Part shown: positions 35,678 to 49,600 of the stretch, piece by piece
Position numbering within the stretch: the stretch's first letter is position 1
Layout of the letters: every line of letters starts with the position of its first letter
Source of the DNA: Vitellaria paradoxa
Taxonomy: Eukaryota > Streptophyta > Magnoliopsida > Ericales > Sapotaceae
DNA length: 64,000 nucleotides
Reading direction: 5' to 3'
NCBI GenBank assembly: GCA_019916065.1
Contig: CM034234.1
Location: 17,871,520-17,935,519 of the forward strand
Position numbers and translations under genes: made by a program
Notes under the pieces: model-generated
The model's input: the letters and a program-made list of their open reading frames with translations, nothing else
Database searches by the model: none
What the model was told of the DNA's origin: nothing

Positions 35678-38128
35678 CCTAATATACATAAAGTGAACTT
35701 AAGAGGGTTCAGATTCTGCACACCCAATCTCACTGGAATTTAGTGCGAACATCAGTGAAGCAGTGACACGTGGAATAGATCAAAATTTCATATGAAAATC
35801 TATAATTTACTTATTTTTTTTTCCGCATATATGATTGATTAATCTAAAATACATAACACTGGGGGGAATTGAAAATACATTCCAAAAGTTACCGTTAGGG
35901 ATTAATAGATTTTGAGTTAATTAATTTAAATAAAGTAATTTTATTAGCACAATTAAATTAGCAATTTTGGAGATTTAGTTTTAATATCACATCCCGGGTG
36001 TTTGATTAGCGAAAATCAGCCAAAACTTATCAATTTTTATCATATTTTAGTTTTTTTAATTAAATTTTGTTATATATCATTTTTACTTCAAATCTTTATA
36101 ATTTCATTGTACTATTTTTTGGCCAATTAAACACCTCCATATATATATATATATATATATATATACAAAATATTTTTTTATGGACAAAAATATAACTTTT
36201 AAATATATTAAAAAATATTTCAATAAATTTACACAATTTATAAAATAGTTATTGAGTTATTTTTTATATTTATATTTTTTATTATGTCAATATTTGTGAG
36301 TCGATAAAGTTGATCAGAGTCGAATTTCTATATCAATATTAAAATTTTATATTTTTATTATGTCAATGTAGTTGTTGTCATGTACCAATATAGAATAAAA
36401 AGAAGTAAAAATAGAGAAAATAGTACTGAAAAATAAATGAAAGAGAGTATTCCACTAAAAAATTCTAAAAAATAAAAAATAGAATGATAAATAGAGAGAA
36501 TGCGTACAATTTAATTTAATGAGAAAAAAAAAGAAGAAAAATTGCACAATTTTGATATATATATATATATATAATATAGATTTATAAAAATAACTCAAGT
36601 ATTGAGTATTATTGATCGGTTAAAAATTATTAACATAACTAATTTAAATTTAAAATTAAAAATTTTTTCAAGAAAAAAATTACTCCTAAGCTTAAATAAT
36701 ATTTCAACATTTTTTATTTTGTGTTTTTAAATTTAAGATATAAAAAGTGTTGTCATTGAAAGAGAAATTAAATTTTTTAAATTTAATTAATACTCAATAA
36801 TTTTTAAGTTTCTTATCTGATCCACATTAATTTCTTAACAAATTTTAAAACTATAACCAGTAGACAAGTTTTATTTAACAAATTCATGGGTTCATTTTAC
36901 CTAAATGAAAATTACATATCATAACCATAGTAATTCTACAGATAAAAAAATGAAGTTATGGTCATCTACCAATATGAGACAAAATGAATTTAACATTTTG
37001 TGAATAAGAATAATAAGTATAGAAAAATGGGAATATGATATTTGATTCAAAGATTTGTGAAAATAAAAAAATAAAATGATAAATTTAGAGAGTGTCACAT
37101 AAAATTTGGTAATAATTTTTTGATTAATTTCTTAAAGATAACTTAAATTAAAAATATTTTATCAATTGTATATCGTGCTTTATAAAAAAAAAATGTAATC
37201 AATCTGACTAATTTAAATTTAGATTTTTTGAGTAATCTTATAGCAATTAAGGTTATGATATGTGATTTAAGTAATGTAAATTGAATTAATGAGTTTATAA
37301 ATGTATCCACTTGCCTGCTAATTCAATGTTTTTGTAAAATTTATATATTTCAAATATATTTGAAATTAAATTTAAGAACACAAAAAATATTAAAGTAATA
37401 ATTAGGTTTGAAAAATAATTTTAAAATGACTAAATATTAATTAAATTAAAAAAATATAATTCCTCTCAAAATAACAACTCTTAATATATTTAAACTTAAA
37501 ATACAAAAAAAAAATGTCTACTATTAATTAAACTTAAAAGTGCCTGAACAGACTTAGGGCACCCTCTGTTGTCACAGGCCTCATTGGAAGCTCTCTCCCC
37601 AGCCTACAATCTACAATGAGCTTTATCTGATCTTCTCGATCCCAAATACGAACATCTTAAGTATGGATGAAATCATGCTTTGAATAAAGGAGCCCTGGTT
37701 CCCCCCACCCCCCAACATTAGAAAAACAATTACATATATAATATAAATATATTCTTTTTAAATTATCACCCCTAACTCTTTTATTTTGAGCCATAATTTT
37801 TTAACTAGGCCATTAATAAAATACAGGATTTAGATTATTGAGTTAGGCCATTTATAATGTAATCTAAATCCTTTGAAATTACACACTGTCAGAAAGCAAA
37901 AGACAGAAGCTAAGGTTCTTCTTTAGTTGAGTTATCTCTCCTACTCTCTCTCTTTGCGTTGAAGCTGAAGCTTAATTTTAGAATTTTCTCTTTCATTAAA
38001 GTTGAAGTTCAAAACTGACAAAAAGTTTGAATGCTTGATATAATTTGTTGTTTGACATTTCTCAATTAACCATTTGGCTTTAAGTCCCTTCAATTAACAA
38101 GTATACTAATTGAAATGTGTTTGAATGA

Positions 38129-38327
38129 GACCCCGCAGTCTAGCCTAGTGGTCAAGAAAGGCTCATTCTGAATTGTAAACGCGGGCGACGGGAGTTCAAA
38201 TCGCACTGAGTGCACTACCGCGACTTAAACGGGAGATATCTTGGATCGGGCCGCTCTTCCCTCGGTTTGACAAGTCGAGGTGGGTCTATAATGGCTCTGC
38301 TCGACCCAAGTTCCGGGTCACAAAAAA
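38129..38327 (+). mobile_element. tRNA-derived SINE with 16-bp target duplication
   Basis: The insert starts GACCCCGCAGTC and has an RNA polymerase III A box (TAGCCTAGTGGTCAAG, 38141-38156) and B box (GGAGTTCAAATCGC, about 38190-38203). It ends in an A tail after GGGTCAC. Both sides carry the same 16 bases, AAATGTGTTTGAATGA (38113-38128 and 38328-38343). The perfect duplication implies a fairly young insertion. The body contains GATCGGGCCGCTCTTCCCTC and is GC-richer than its surroundings. It has no coding capacity; such elements move using LINE reverse transcriptase. Confidence 0.88.
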
Positions 38328-38384
38328 AAATGTGTTTGAATGATGAATTCTCACGATTATTTTACTTATAAATGATTACATATC

Positions 38385-38538
38385 TAGGGTGTGTTTAGAA
38401 TGACAAATAGTGAAATAATGTAAGATAATTTGTGAGTTTGTTATTCGTGTAGTGAGATAAAAAGTGAATAATTTTTAGATATTTTTAGAAAATTTTAGTG
38501 TTTTTTTAAGGATTTTTAGCGAACCAAACGCACCCCTA
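38385..38538. mobile_element. small hAT-like MITE copy next to the SINE
   Basis: The left end TAGGGTGTGTTTAGAATG pairs with the right end GAACCAAACGCACCCCTA. Words such as TTATTCGTGTAGTGAGATAA match the reverse of copies at 18157 and 27558. Confidence 0.55.
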
Positions 38539-40697
38539 ATTATTGATTTATATTACTTGTTGAAGATTTAAATATACTATTTAATTTTGATATTACATTT
38601 TTAAGATTAGGGGAGAAATATTAAAATTTATAAGATTGACTTCCCCCACTAAATTCCTAGTTCTGTCCCTAATCTCGAGCCCGAAAATGGAACTTCAATT
38701 GACAACATCTTAACATATTTTAATACTATAATAAATCTTAAAAATGAATAAGATTGAACATGTATAAGTAAACCCACATACACGTATATGTACACATACA
38801 CGTATATACCTCTCAACCAAAATTATTATATTATATATTAACATGTTGTAAAACATGCCAATAATTTCAAAACAACGTAAGTTCACCCTACCTACTTCGA
38901 ATCCTAAAAAGAATAGAAAAAAATGTGAAAAAAAAAATCCTCGAAATCTTCAAACTTCAATGACTCATATTTCACTCATCAGACACGATCATCACAAATG
39001 GATACGGCCACAACAATCACCATGTTGAGAACATCTAAATTCACCCTGCCTTCACTTTCTGTTCTCTCTCTCTTTTTCCTCTTTCCCAATCTTAGCCATA
39101 TGTAGAAAGGAAGGGGAAAAATAAAATAAAATAAAGGAAATAAAGGAAAAAGAGAGAAAGTGAAGAAAAAAAAAAAGAAAAAAAAAGGTTAGTTCCCAAG
39201 TCCAATTCCAATCCCAATGCCAATGACAACTTTAGGTCAAACTCACCCTAAAAAAAAATAATGAATAAAATAAGATTCCAAATCATCCAACTCTACTAAT
39301 TTTTCTCACAAATCCTAAATTTAAAATAAAATTACTGATTTTTTTGTCTCACTATTTATCTACAGGAAAAAAAATAAAGCTACCAAAAAATATTGAACTA
39401 GAGAAATCAATGGTCTGAAAAATTAACTTTTAAGTATATAAATAGATTTATCAAACAAAATATAAATATTTTTTTAAATTTAAATTAAATCTTCTTTAAT
39501 AACAAATATTTTTTTGTAAATCTGGAATTAAATATTTTTATCATACTAAAGTAATTCATATGTATAAATGTATTTTTTAAAAATAATTTGATTATAATTA
39601 CCTGCTCTCTTATCAAATATTTAAAAAACAATTGATAAGCTAACTTTTATATATATTTAAACAAATAATTTTTATTACTGAGCAGAAGTATTTATGAAAA
39701 AGTAATGTAGAGTGCAAAAGACTATTTATACAACGCAAACATGTTTACCTACAAAAAATAATTATAATAATTTTTAATAACTAACTAAAAAAATCCAACT
39801 CTTTTTTTTTTTTTTCTTTCCATCCAAAGCCTATGTTATGTTGACAACTCTAATTTTTGTGCAAATCATTAACTGCACAGGATTCAAATTGTAGCCAAAG
39901 CTCGAATCGTGCTCTTGAAGAAATCCTAGAATCCAACACAATTTCAAAACCAACCACCTCAAACGCTAACACCGTTTTTTTTATACTTGATTATCATTTA
40001 ACATTAAAAAAAAAGTTTACATAATTTATTTCAAAAAACTATTTTAAAAAATTTTTCAATTTTTTGGGAAAAGAATTTATGAAATCAACAGCGTAATTAA
40101 AAATATAACTCAATTCTATTCTAATATCAATAATATAGGGGGAAAATTGAGAGATGGAGCAAATAGATTGTGAGATATTTTTTTACAAGTTAATATCCCA
40201 CAAGTACATAAATAATTTTTTCTCAAAAATTATTTTTTCATACTTTCTTGGGTAAAACAATTTGTTCGAGAAGTTACTAGAATGAAAATTTGAAGTAAAA
40301 AACTTCTTGTTTTTTAAAATTACAACTTTTCAAAGTACTCCTTCGTAGAATTTCAAAAAAATTGGGTTAATAAAAGTGTAATTATTTTCTCGAAAGCAAT
40401 TTTCCCAAAGAATAATATTATGAATACAAAATAAAAAGAAAATGACAAGGGTGGTAATTAAATAAGCAAATCAGGGGCAAAGGAATCATTTTATCTAATA
40501 TAATTAAGAAGCAAAACTTGTTACAGCCAATGATGAGGCAAAAAAAAAAAATGATGCCTATAAGGATGCGACCCCAGATTAGAGGAAACGCAATCACAAA
40601 CACACAACAATGTGCTGGCTCTCATATATATATATATATATATATATGTAACCCTTCTCGTAATCACATTAGCAGAAAACTCGCAAATCAGTACGGC

Positions 40698-43600
40698 TTA
40701 ATTAATGAAAGCTTGATCTTCTGGTCCCACAAGCATGACCTGCCAATTAAAGAAGCTCACATTTTAGAAATCAACTCGGAGGTGCCTTCTCCAAAGGGAA
40801 CATAAATGTGCTCAAGAATAAAGCATCTCTCAATCTTGGGTAAATTGCTATACTTAGTGCACTAACTTTACCCCCTGATCTCACTTTGGGTAGTGCTATA
40901 TAACCCAAAAGATATGGAAGAAAAAATAACAAGAATGAGGTAGAGCACTTACATACGTCTATCATTTAGAATAATAAATCATAAGAGTCTAATTTAATTA
41001 CAACTCTACTACTGTCACATCATTATAATTTCTTTATGGTATATTTTTCTGGTCTAATAATGTTTTCTTTTTGTCTCACTATGCTTTCTATATTTTAAAG
41101 TAAACCCACTTTTTTTTATTGGTAAGCAAGAAAATAAAAAAAAAATAGAAAGTAAAATGAGTTTGATTCGAGAGCTAATCCTTCTCTCCCAATTGAGAAT
41201 TTAATCCCAAAATGAATATTCTTTTCATTCCCATTTTTCTTTACAATATTTTCCTATTTATAGACTAATACAACAACTAACTAACTAACTAACTAATTTG
41301 ATATCCTTACTAACTAACTAGTATGCGTCCAAACAATTTCCAAACTTTAACAAACTTGATAATTGGGTACATAACACATTTTTAATCCAATTCTTCCCCC
41401 CCCCCCCACATAAAAAAAGTTTGTTATCGTTAAAAAAAAAAAGTGATGAAAGATGTCGTGTCCATGCATAAAATAGACATGTCATTTTTCATCAGTAATT
41501 TTGACAATAGAGGGTAAAATGGAGTTGGATTAAAGTATAATGGGCAAAGTGGAACGATTTAAAATACAAAGACCAAAGTGAGATTGAAGGTAAAGCAAGG
41601 AAGTGCTAAGTGTAATTTACTCTACAATCTTTTAAATTAATAGAAATAGAAATAATATATGACTGTAATTTTTTAACAAAGTTATTCATCAGAATGATGT
41701 AACTGAATTGCAGGCAAATCACATTAAAAGTAACCACCCATTAAAGCGAACAAATGTGTCATTGCCACATCATTCTCGTGCTAATTCCTAGTTAGAATTT
41801 AGAGTAGCATTTTCCAAAAGGAAAACATACCAAGTGCTATAACAGAGATGAGCAATATAGAAAATATTCAAAATTTGGCTTCTGGTTGGTGATTATTTCC
41901 CTCAATAATCGCAAAAGATATTTTCGGTTGAATATAAAAAAAAAAAGGTGGCCAGAACTTTGGGTAAAGGAACAAGACTATAAATTTGTCTGAACTTGTG
42001 TCCTGATATGGGGAATCAGAAACAGTAATATAGCAAGTGGTTTAACACAGAGAAAGCAAAGCTACATACATTGCAGTCAAGAGCAAATTTCCTCCCAAGC
42101 ATAATGGCTGCATTTCTTTCTCTCTCTGATTCAAATACCAATACAAAGGATTGTGCTTTCCTCGCTTGCCAAAACAATGACTTAGCCGCAGAATTACCAC
42201 CACCTCTAAATCCACAAAGCTGAAGGTAAGAAAGAATGGAGTAAGAAATGCAATCCAACAAAAAATACAAGTTTTAAGCCTAAGAGAGGTGGTTTGCAGA
42301 AATTAAAAATACAGATCTCAAGGAAAAAAAAGAGAGATACTATGTCTTTGGCTTAAAAGAAACCAAAGTGCATTATTGAATAAAGAACCTAAATTCAATT
42401 CAGAAGGTATTTTACAGGTTGTGTTGATATATAATTCCATATATGTTGGTATAATGAGTATGTTTATGCATTAAAAAAATGTCGACCAGTCAACTCATGG
42501 TCTTTCACGGTTTTGGCGGATATCAGTCAATACATCAATATCAGCTAACACAAGGCCTTTGTAAAAACTTATCAAAACAAGTTGTTGCCTATATTAATAA
42601 AGTGGTTTATGTCGGCGAAGGTAGAACTTTAAGACTTTTCATTGGCTGATATTGTGGATCCAAACAGTATAATATACAGAAATGATGGCAACCCTTTGTC
42701 ACTCCCACAGAGAGAACATCTTTCTCCATCATTTTCTTTATTTTCTCTACTGCATAAAATGTGGGAGAAAATAGTCTTCTTTGAGCAGGTAAAACAAAAG
42801 ATTGATTCCTGAAACATATTGCAGATGACATACCTTGCATTCTATCTTTTTCACTTATGGATTCAAGGATGGCTTGGAAGTCATTCGAATTTAAATCAAT
42901 AAAACTAATTCATCTTCTCTAATGAAGCACTCGAAAAATATTGCAGCACTCATCATAAGTCATAAGCATGATTGCGTGAGTTATCTAAAAATTTTCCTCA
43001 CGTGTAGGGAATAAATATAGAAAGATTTTACGCCGAATGATGGAAAATCAAATTCATCTTAACTATATATATATTTATAAAAGGTGATAGAATAACTCAT
43101 CCTACTGACCACCCAAGCATATGCCCCAAGGAATATCCGATGTTTCTCCCAGTACCTGCATTGTTGCGGAGTAAGATTCTCTAGCCTTCGTAATCCACCC
43201 TTTACTAAGTTTCATCTTTATTTTTCCCACATGAAACAAGTGAACAGAATTGGACGAATAATTGTGCCCATTCATCTGGGAAATAACCACCTGTAGAAAA
43301 ATGAATGGTAGACCTATAAACCATAAATAATACAAGAATTCCAAATAGTTGTACTGTTGGAAATAACCAATTTTGACAGCCAAGTTCGAGGTCCAAGATT
43401 TAATTGTATTTGATCCTATCAATATTTTCATTACATCAAAATTAACATTTCGATTTCTATACCAAAATTGTTGAAGTGGTGCATAGTTGGGATAAACAGG
43501 AACAATGCAAGAAGGCAACTCATATATTGTGGCTTCTGATAGAAATAATTTGGTAGCAGTGAAAGTGTGATAAAGAAAAAAGGTAACATACATTGAATTC

Positions 43601-46600
43601 AGTATAAGGTTTCCGTAAAAGCGTCTCCATATAACTGACCAATCCCGCAGCTGTTGGAAACAACTTGAAATCAGACTACTATTTGACTCTCACCATGCAG
43701 CAATATGGGGATGTGCTAAACAAAACGGCTATAATTAGACAGCCTAGTGTTGACAATTTTACTCAAGTAATAGAAAGGAGAACAAAAGAGAAGAAAAATG
43801 GAATGTCAATAGTCTCTTGTTTATTTTTACACAAAGCACGTTGAACCCTTTAATTGTTCTTACCTGGACCTATGGGCGCAGCAGTTGTCAGAGGGACCTT
43901 TTGACCAGTTAAGACAACATCCACTTCCAAAAATCGTCCAACATCAAATGGCTCTGGAGCATAAACAGATTTGTTGGCACCTGAAGAGATGGACATTCAG
44001 ACACAGAAGGAAAAGCAAATGTAACATGGAGAAACAGAAGATGATTCAACACATTATTTTTGTTGCATGTGTACACAATAAATTGAATAAAGAGAAAATC
44101 TTTAGGGAGAAAAGGATAGCAGACAAAAATCGTGTCATGTTGTCAGGTTGGTCTCTTGGCTAGTGGTTATGACTCAAAATTCAGAAGCTCCAATGGACCA
44201 TAGGCCTCGTGCTACACACTCAAGGCCATAGTCTTCACCAAGAATGGACTCCTTTTGAGCAGTACCCTCAGTTCAAAAATAGCCTTCATCTCCATTTTCT
44301 CCACCCCCTCTCCATGACATGCCCCATTCCACTATAGCCCCTACCAGGAGCAAGGCCCCACTAGCCCCTCAGGTTGGTAACAAGATCATGGTGTGCTCAG
44401 CACTACCTTGTGACCCAAATACAAGGTCTCTGGGATTTTGTGGTTCAATTATTACATCCTAGCATTTGTCAAGGTATGATCCCCATCTATGGAACTTTGC
44501 TGTCAGCCCAACAAGGAGTGCAACTGCCATCCATCCTCTATGCCAACCAACAGTGGTGGGTCCAGGAATTTTTTCAGTGGAGGCGGAAAATTCATGAAGT
44601 AAATAATAAGAGTAATTAGAGTTGTAAAAATTAGTGTAAATTTGTAAAAATTGTAATTTCGTAATTTGTGCGGTAAGTTAAAAATTTTAATTTAATAGAG
44701 ATTTGTAGAGTTTTGTAGAATTCCAAACAGAACTATTATAAAAATAATTATTAACCTTTTACTCTCAACCTTTCATCTCTTTTACCTTGCTCTTTAAAAA
44801 ATCAGTTTTAACGAGTATATGAAAAAAAAAATACTAATCCATTTCTAAATTTATAAAATATACATTATATAAATAAAATAAATAAATTTTAAAAAAATAA
44901 TTTTATCTCTGTTAAATACTACATGCCAAATACAATCACGTAATTTTTCACAGGTTTACGATATAAAAGTTCGGAAGTTGAATTCCTGCATGATTAGCAC
45001 TTTCGACTGTGCATGTGTGTTAGCAGTACATTACGTACAATACATATGTACATGACACAATAATTAGTTACTAGAGTATGAGCTTTAAAGAACAAAAAAA
45101 AAAATTATTTTTTTCACAGGTTGGTTTAAAATATTTTTTATTTTTTATTTTTTCAGATTTCAGTGGCAGTGGCCGCTGCCACTTGGCCACACGCGGCTCC
45201 GCCGCTGCCAACCAAGGCATGTGCTGCCATGAACCAACCCAACTAGCCTTATGGAAGTTACCCTCTCAAATATAGAGGGCCTACTTCTCATCTCCATATG
45301 GTATAATCACCCTTTCTGCCAAAAAAGGGGTTTTGGTCCTTCATCCCAGCCTTGATGAGGTTTTGGCGTGACAATATGCTGTCAACAAGCTTGGTCTCCC
45401 ATTGATCCAGGCATCCTGCATGGTTACCAAACTTCTTCTACCCAGATCATCTCTTCCACAATTGCAGATGAATTTGCTTGAATATCATCATGCCAAGTCA
45501 ATTATAGAATAAGTTGCAGTGGGATGCAAAACAAAAGGATAAGAAATAATCCAAAGCTCATATAATTCCTATGATTTCTTTAGTGGTACACTGAAGACTA
45601 CATTTGTTAGCTCAGGACCATACTTGACCTTTAGAAACTAACTTTCTTTTGATGGCTATTTGTCAAAAGTCAACACTAAATAAATATTGATGTATCAGTA
45701 ACAGCTACACAGGATGAATGTTATCCATACCGCTGCCCTATATGCTAAATTGTAAATGTGATTTCCCATTTAACCTACACAACGTAGGGGTTGTCCAACT
45801 TAAGCACATTAAGAAAGACAAGCAGATATTCAAGAAGATGGAATGGATACCTGAAATAATTTCCCTTCTGCTACCTTCAGTCGGTATACGATACCACTGA
45901 ATTGCACATTTTGAAAGATCTTGAGCTTCATCACAGGTAACTTGGACTTGCAAAGATGAACCTAAAATTTGAGAACCACTTAACTCATATAAACAGAATT
46001 TGTTCTCTTCAGCCCTTTTGCTCAATGCTAACTGCAAAGTTTAGGAAAAGTAGCACAACAAATGAGATAAGCAATGAGATATTAACCCTTCTAGACAAAT
46101 AAATTTAATATTTGGTTTGAGTATAACAGTATAAAACTGTACTTATCATAAAAATAAATATAAAATCTCCATGGAATACTTCAAATTTTGTTCACTTCAT
46201 TTCATTTTCAACACAATTTAAATGTTCTTTGTGATTTTCTGATAGGGTCTTACTTAAAGAGCCCTAGAACATATATTGTGGCTGTTTGGTATGTGAGAAA
46301 GGGAATAGACAACGAAAGAAAGTGAATGACAACGAAAGAAAGTGAATGGTCAACTTCAAGAGTGATCATCCTCCAAAGAGAGAACTCTCAAAAATAATAT
46401 TTCATTCCATACCACCATGTATTTTTTTTTTTTTTTGATAAATAACAATACTTTCATTAATAGAAAGAAAACAGGTTAACAACAATAGGAGGATGACGTG
46501 TACCCAAGCATAAGTAATACATCACTACATAGACTCCTATCTACGGTAATATTTCCAACGCAATTGAATTAAAGATAATGGAATTCCTTTGAAGTTGGCA

Positions 46601-49600
46601 GAAACTGAAGCCCACAAAGAAGCTCAAAACTTGCATTTATACCACAATTCTCTTCCAAAATTCTCCAAAGCTTGATCATTTCTCTTCCAAAATTCTCCAA
46701 TTTCTTTGTTTCTTTAAAATCCACCTCACAGCCAAAATAGCACATTTCCACAGTTTTTGCTTTCTTCCCTCCACCGAAGCTCCAATACCTCGTAGTGAAT
46801 ACACTGCTGCATCCTTGAGGACACATCCAAACCTCATCAGATTTAGCAAGAAGGTTGTGCCAGTCCTGAAGCTACCGGGCAGTGCAAGAATAAATTAATG
46901 ATCAATTGTCTCCTCAAGGTTTCTGCGCATCACGCACCATTTCAGAGATAAACATACACCAAGTCTTCTTTTTTGAAGCATATCACTAGTGTTACTTATC
47001 CAGATTCCAAACTGGCCACACACACAAACAGACAACATGAAAGCCAAAACCTCACAAACAAAGCCCTTCTCACCAACATGATCATTTCTCTACTAATCAG
47101 CCTCAATTATCCCACCCCAACTCACCAACCATCATTGACAACCCTCATACTCCATCTCACCTATAATGTTCCGTGATGGTTGATGCTATTTTAAAATGTA
47201 TGTCTATAATTCTTATGCTGCATATATAGCAACAATGGACTTTCAAATCTTACTTTTTACAATATACTTCTCCAAACACCATATCTTGTGTCATAAAAAT
47301 TTCCATTGATAAGCCATTAAAATGTAGTTTATAAGGAAGATGAGGAAGGTAAGCAAATATTCACAAACCTCCTTTTGAAGCTTTACTGAAATTGTAGACT
47401 TTTCTTGAATCTGAAGTCGTAGAGCTCGTAGTTCTTGTTCCATGTCAATCACCTACAAAACATTTATTCTTTTTTTATCACCTACAAAACATTTATTCTT
47501 TATTATAAGTGTCAATCAACAGTTAAAAGCAATGCATTTTCCCAAATTCAAAAAAAGAATTATTTCTTTTGAGCCAGCTATTTATCACAAAAGGCTGTAG
47601 CAGAAAGGCATTGTATTTACAGCAGAAAACAAAAAATGTAATTATTAGCATCCATAGACAACGTATGAAAGAAAAGAATTTAATCAAATCCAATGGCTGT
47701 AAGAAAAAAAAATTGACACAAATACCATATCGGATAATTATCTTGCAATAGATCAAGCAGAACCATGAGATGTTTACAAAATTACATCAACCTAACACAA
47801 AAATAGCAAAGAACTCAATTTTGACACACCTTGCTGGGAAGATGCAATAATTTAATTCTTCTAGCATCTTGAACTTCCTCCAAAAGTTCCTCCAACTCCT
47901 AGCATTATAGGACAAACAGCATTAAGCAACATTTGTCGTCTACAAAATATTTAGCATCAGGAATTACATCGTAAAAATATAACACATCTACCATGAAACA
48001 CCATTCGATATGATTAACATGGAAAAAAAATTATTCCAAACAGGTAATCAACCTAAAGCATGAACCCAATTTGGCAGTGAAGTCTCCTAGAGGCATAAAG
48101 ACTTTAGCTAGCTTGAAAAAACACACATATAAAATCCGGGTGCAGAAAAAAGACTATGAATGCCTCTTTTACAATTCAAACTAATACAAATCCATCCTCC
48201 ATTTGAAGAGAAACATAATAAGAAAATTGAACACTTGTTAATAAACTTTTAAACTGTTTAGAATTTCTAACCAAAAATAAATTAAAAAAAATATAACTTA
48301 AAGATGTACATATTTCAAGTGTCTAATCAATCTCATTGAAGTTTCCGATCCCCCCCCCCCCCTTGGTCTGGCTGTGTTTCCAGCACTCATCCGCATACCC
48401 ATGCGCACGGAGGGCCTATCAGGATGCCCTTTTGGAAAAAAGAGGTCTGGTTTGGGTTGTTGATTAAATGAATGAGTTAAAGTTGATATTGGTTGTGTAC
48501 AAATTTTTATTATGCTCTCATGGGATAACATGTTGAGTATTGAAATATAATGATAAGGAGTTAAGAAGGTAGTTGAATTACAATTTGTGGCATCGTGTCT
48601 ATGTCAAGCTAAGATATATTGCGATGTTATGATAAACATCAAACTCTTGATTATGATTTAGAGATATATTATTAAGTATGAAAGAATGGTATTGATAGAA
48701 TATGGATTGAATGTTGATGTTGACTATTGATTTTGGTTAAGAGGTACTAGAAAATAGTAGGTATATGAGTACCCCTAGGGATAACTTATTTCTTGACTAT
48801 GTCCGAGGGATAACAAATTCACATTCTTAGGCTGTTGTGAGGAATAATATTCATTTTGGTTGGACTCTGTTAGCTATGGATTAGTTACGCAGAGTACCTA
48901 AAACCACATGTATTTTGATCACTATATTGATATGGTTGGTTGTCAAAACTAAGGCTTGAGTTATTGGCCTATGTGGCATTATAAATAATGATATGGTTAT
49001 ATCATTTTCTATGATAGTTGTGTATAATATCATGATCTATGATAGTGACATGATAAGACACTATTATATGTTCTGCTATATAATAAGCACGCGTGGATTA
49101 GTGCCATTCCCTTGTAAATTTTTGTGTAGGTCATGACTTAACTATGCATGACGAACGAAGTAGACTCACGAGTTGGGAGTTTAGTTGTATTTTATTATTT
49201 ATAGAGTTTTGGATTTTTGTGTAAACCTCTAGCATGAGATGTCTCGTATTCCTTTAATTTTGGAATCTTTGATAGGGTTGTTTGAGCTACATTGATCCTA
49301 GATATTGCTTTATTATTTTGGAATATTGTTGGCCAGCTGATGGCTATGACTTGTTATCGTATTCCTTTAATTTTGGAATCTTTGACAGGGTTGTTTGAGC
49401 TACATTGATCCTAGATATTGCTTTATTATTTTGGAATATTTTGGCCAGCTGATGGCTATGACTTGTTATTTTGTTTAGTTTTCGCTCCGGATAGTGTTGT
49501 GTGGCTCTGATAGTAGAATAAGATGTATAATTATGTATGATTACATGTGATTTAGCTTGCGTTTTCGGATCGTGGAAATCTGAGGTGAGACAAATATATA

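Larger units (their letters stand above)
35900..40697. other. AT-rich gene-poor region between the cyclin and SCAB genes
   Basis: Nearly 5 kb without a supported gene. It contains (TA)n tracts (about 36140-36166, 36560-36574), the SINE at 38129-38327, a small MITE at 38385-38538, and purine-rich runs near 39115-39190. A short block of balanced composition at about 37550-37720 has no open frame of note. The last about 100 bases before 40697 are the SCAB 3' end, including a (TA)n tract at about 40625-40648. Confidence 0.5.

Noticed and set aside
43102..43593. 163-codon minus-strand open frame as a separate gene
   Set aside because: It is SCAB exon 43156-43290 plus readthrough of flanking introns that happen to lack stops.
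44140..44165. tRNA gene suggested by CTCTTGGCTAGTGGTTATGA
   Set aside because: Only an A-box-like phrase is present; no cloverleaf or B box follows at the right distance.
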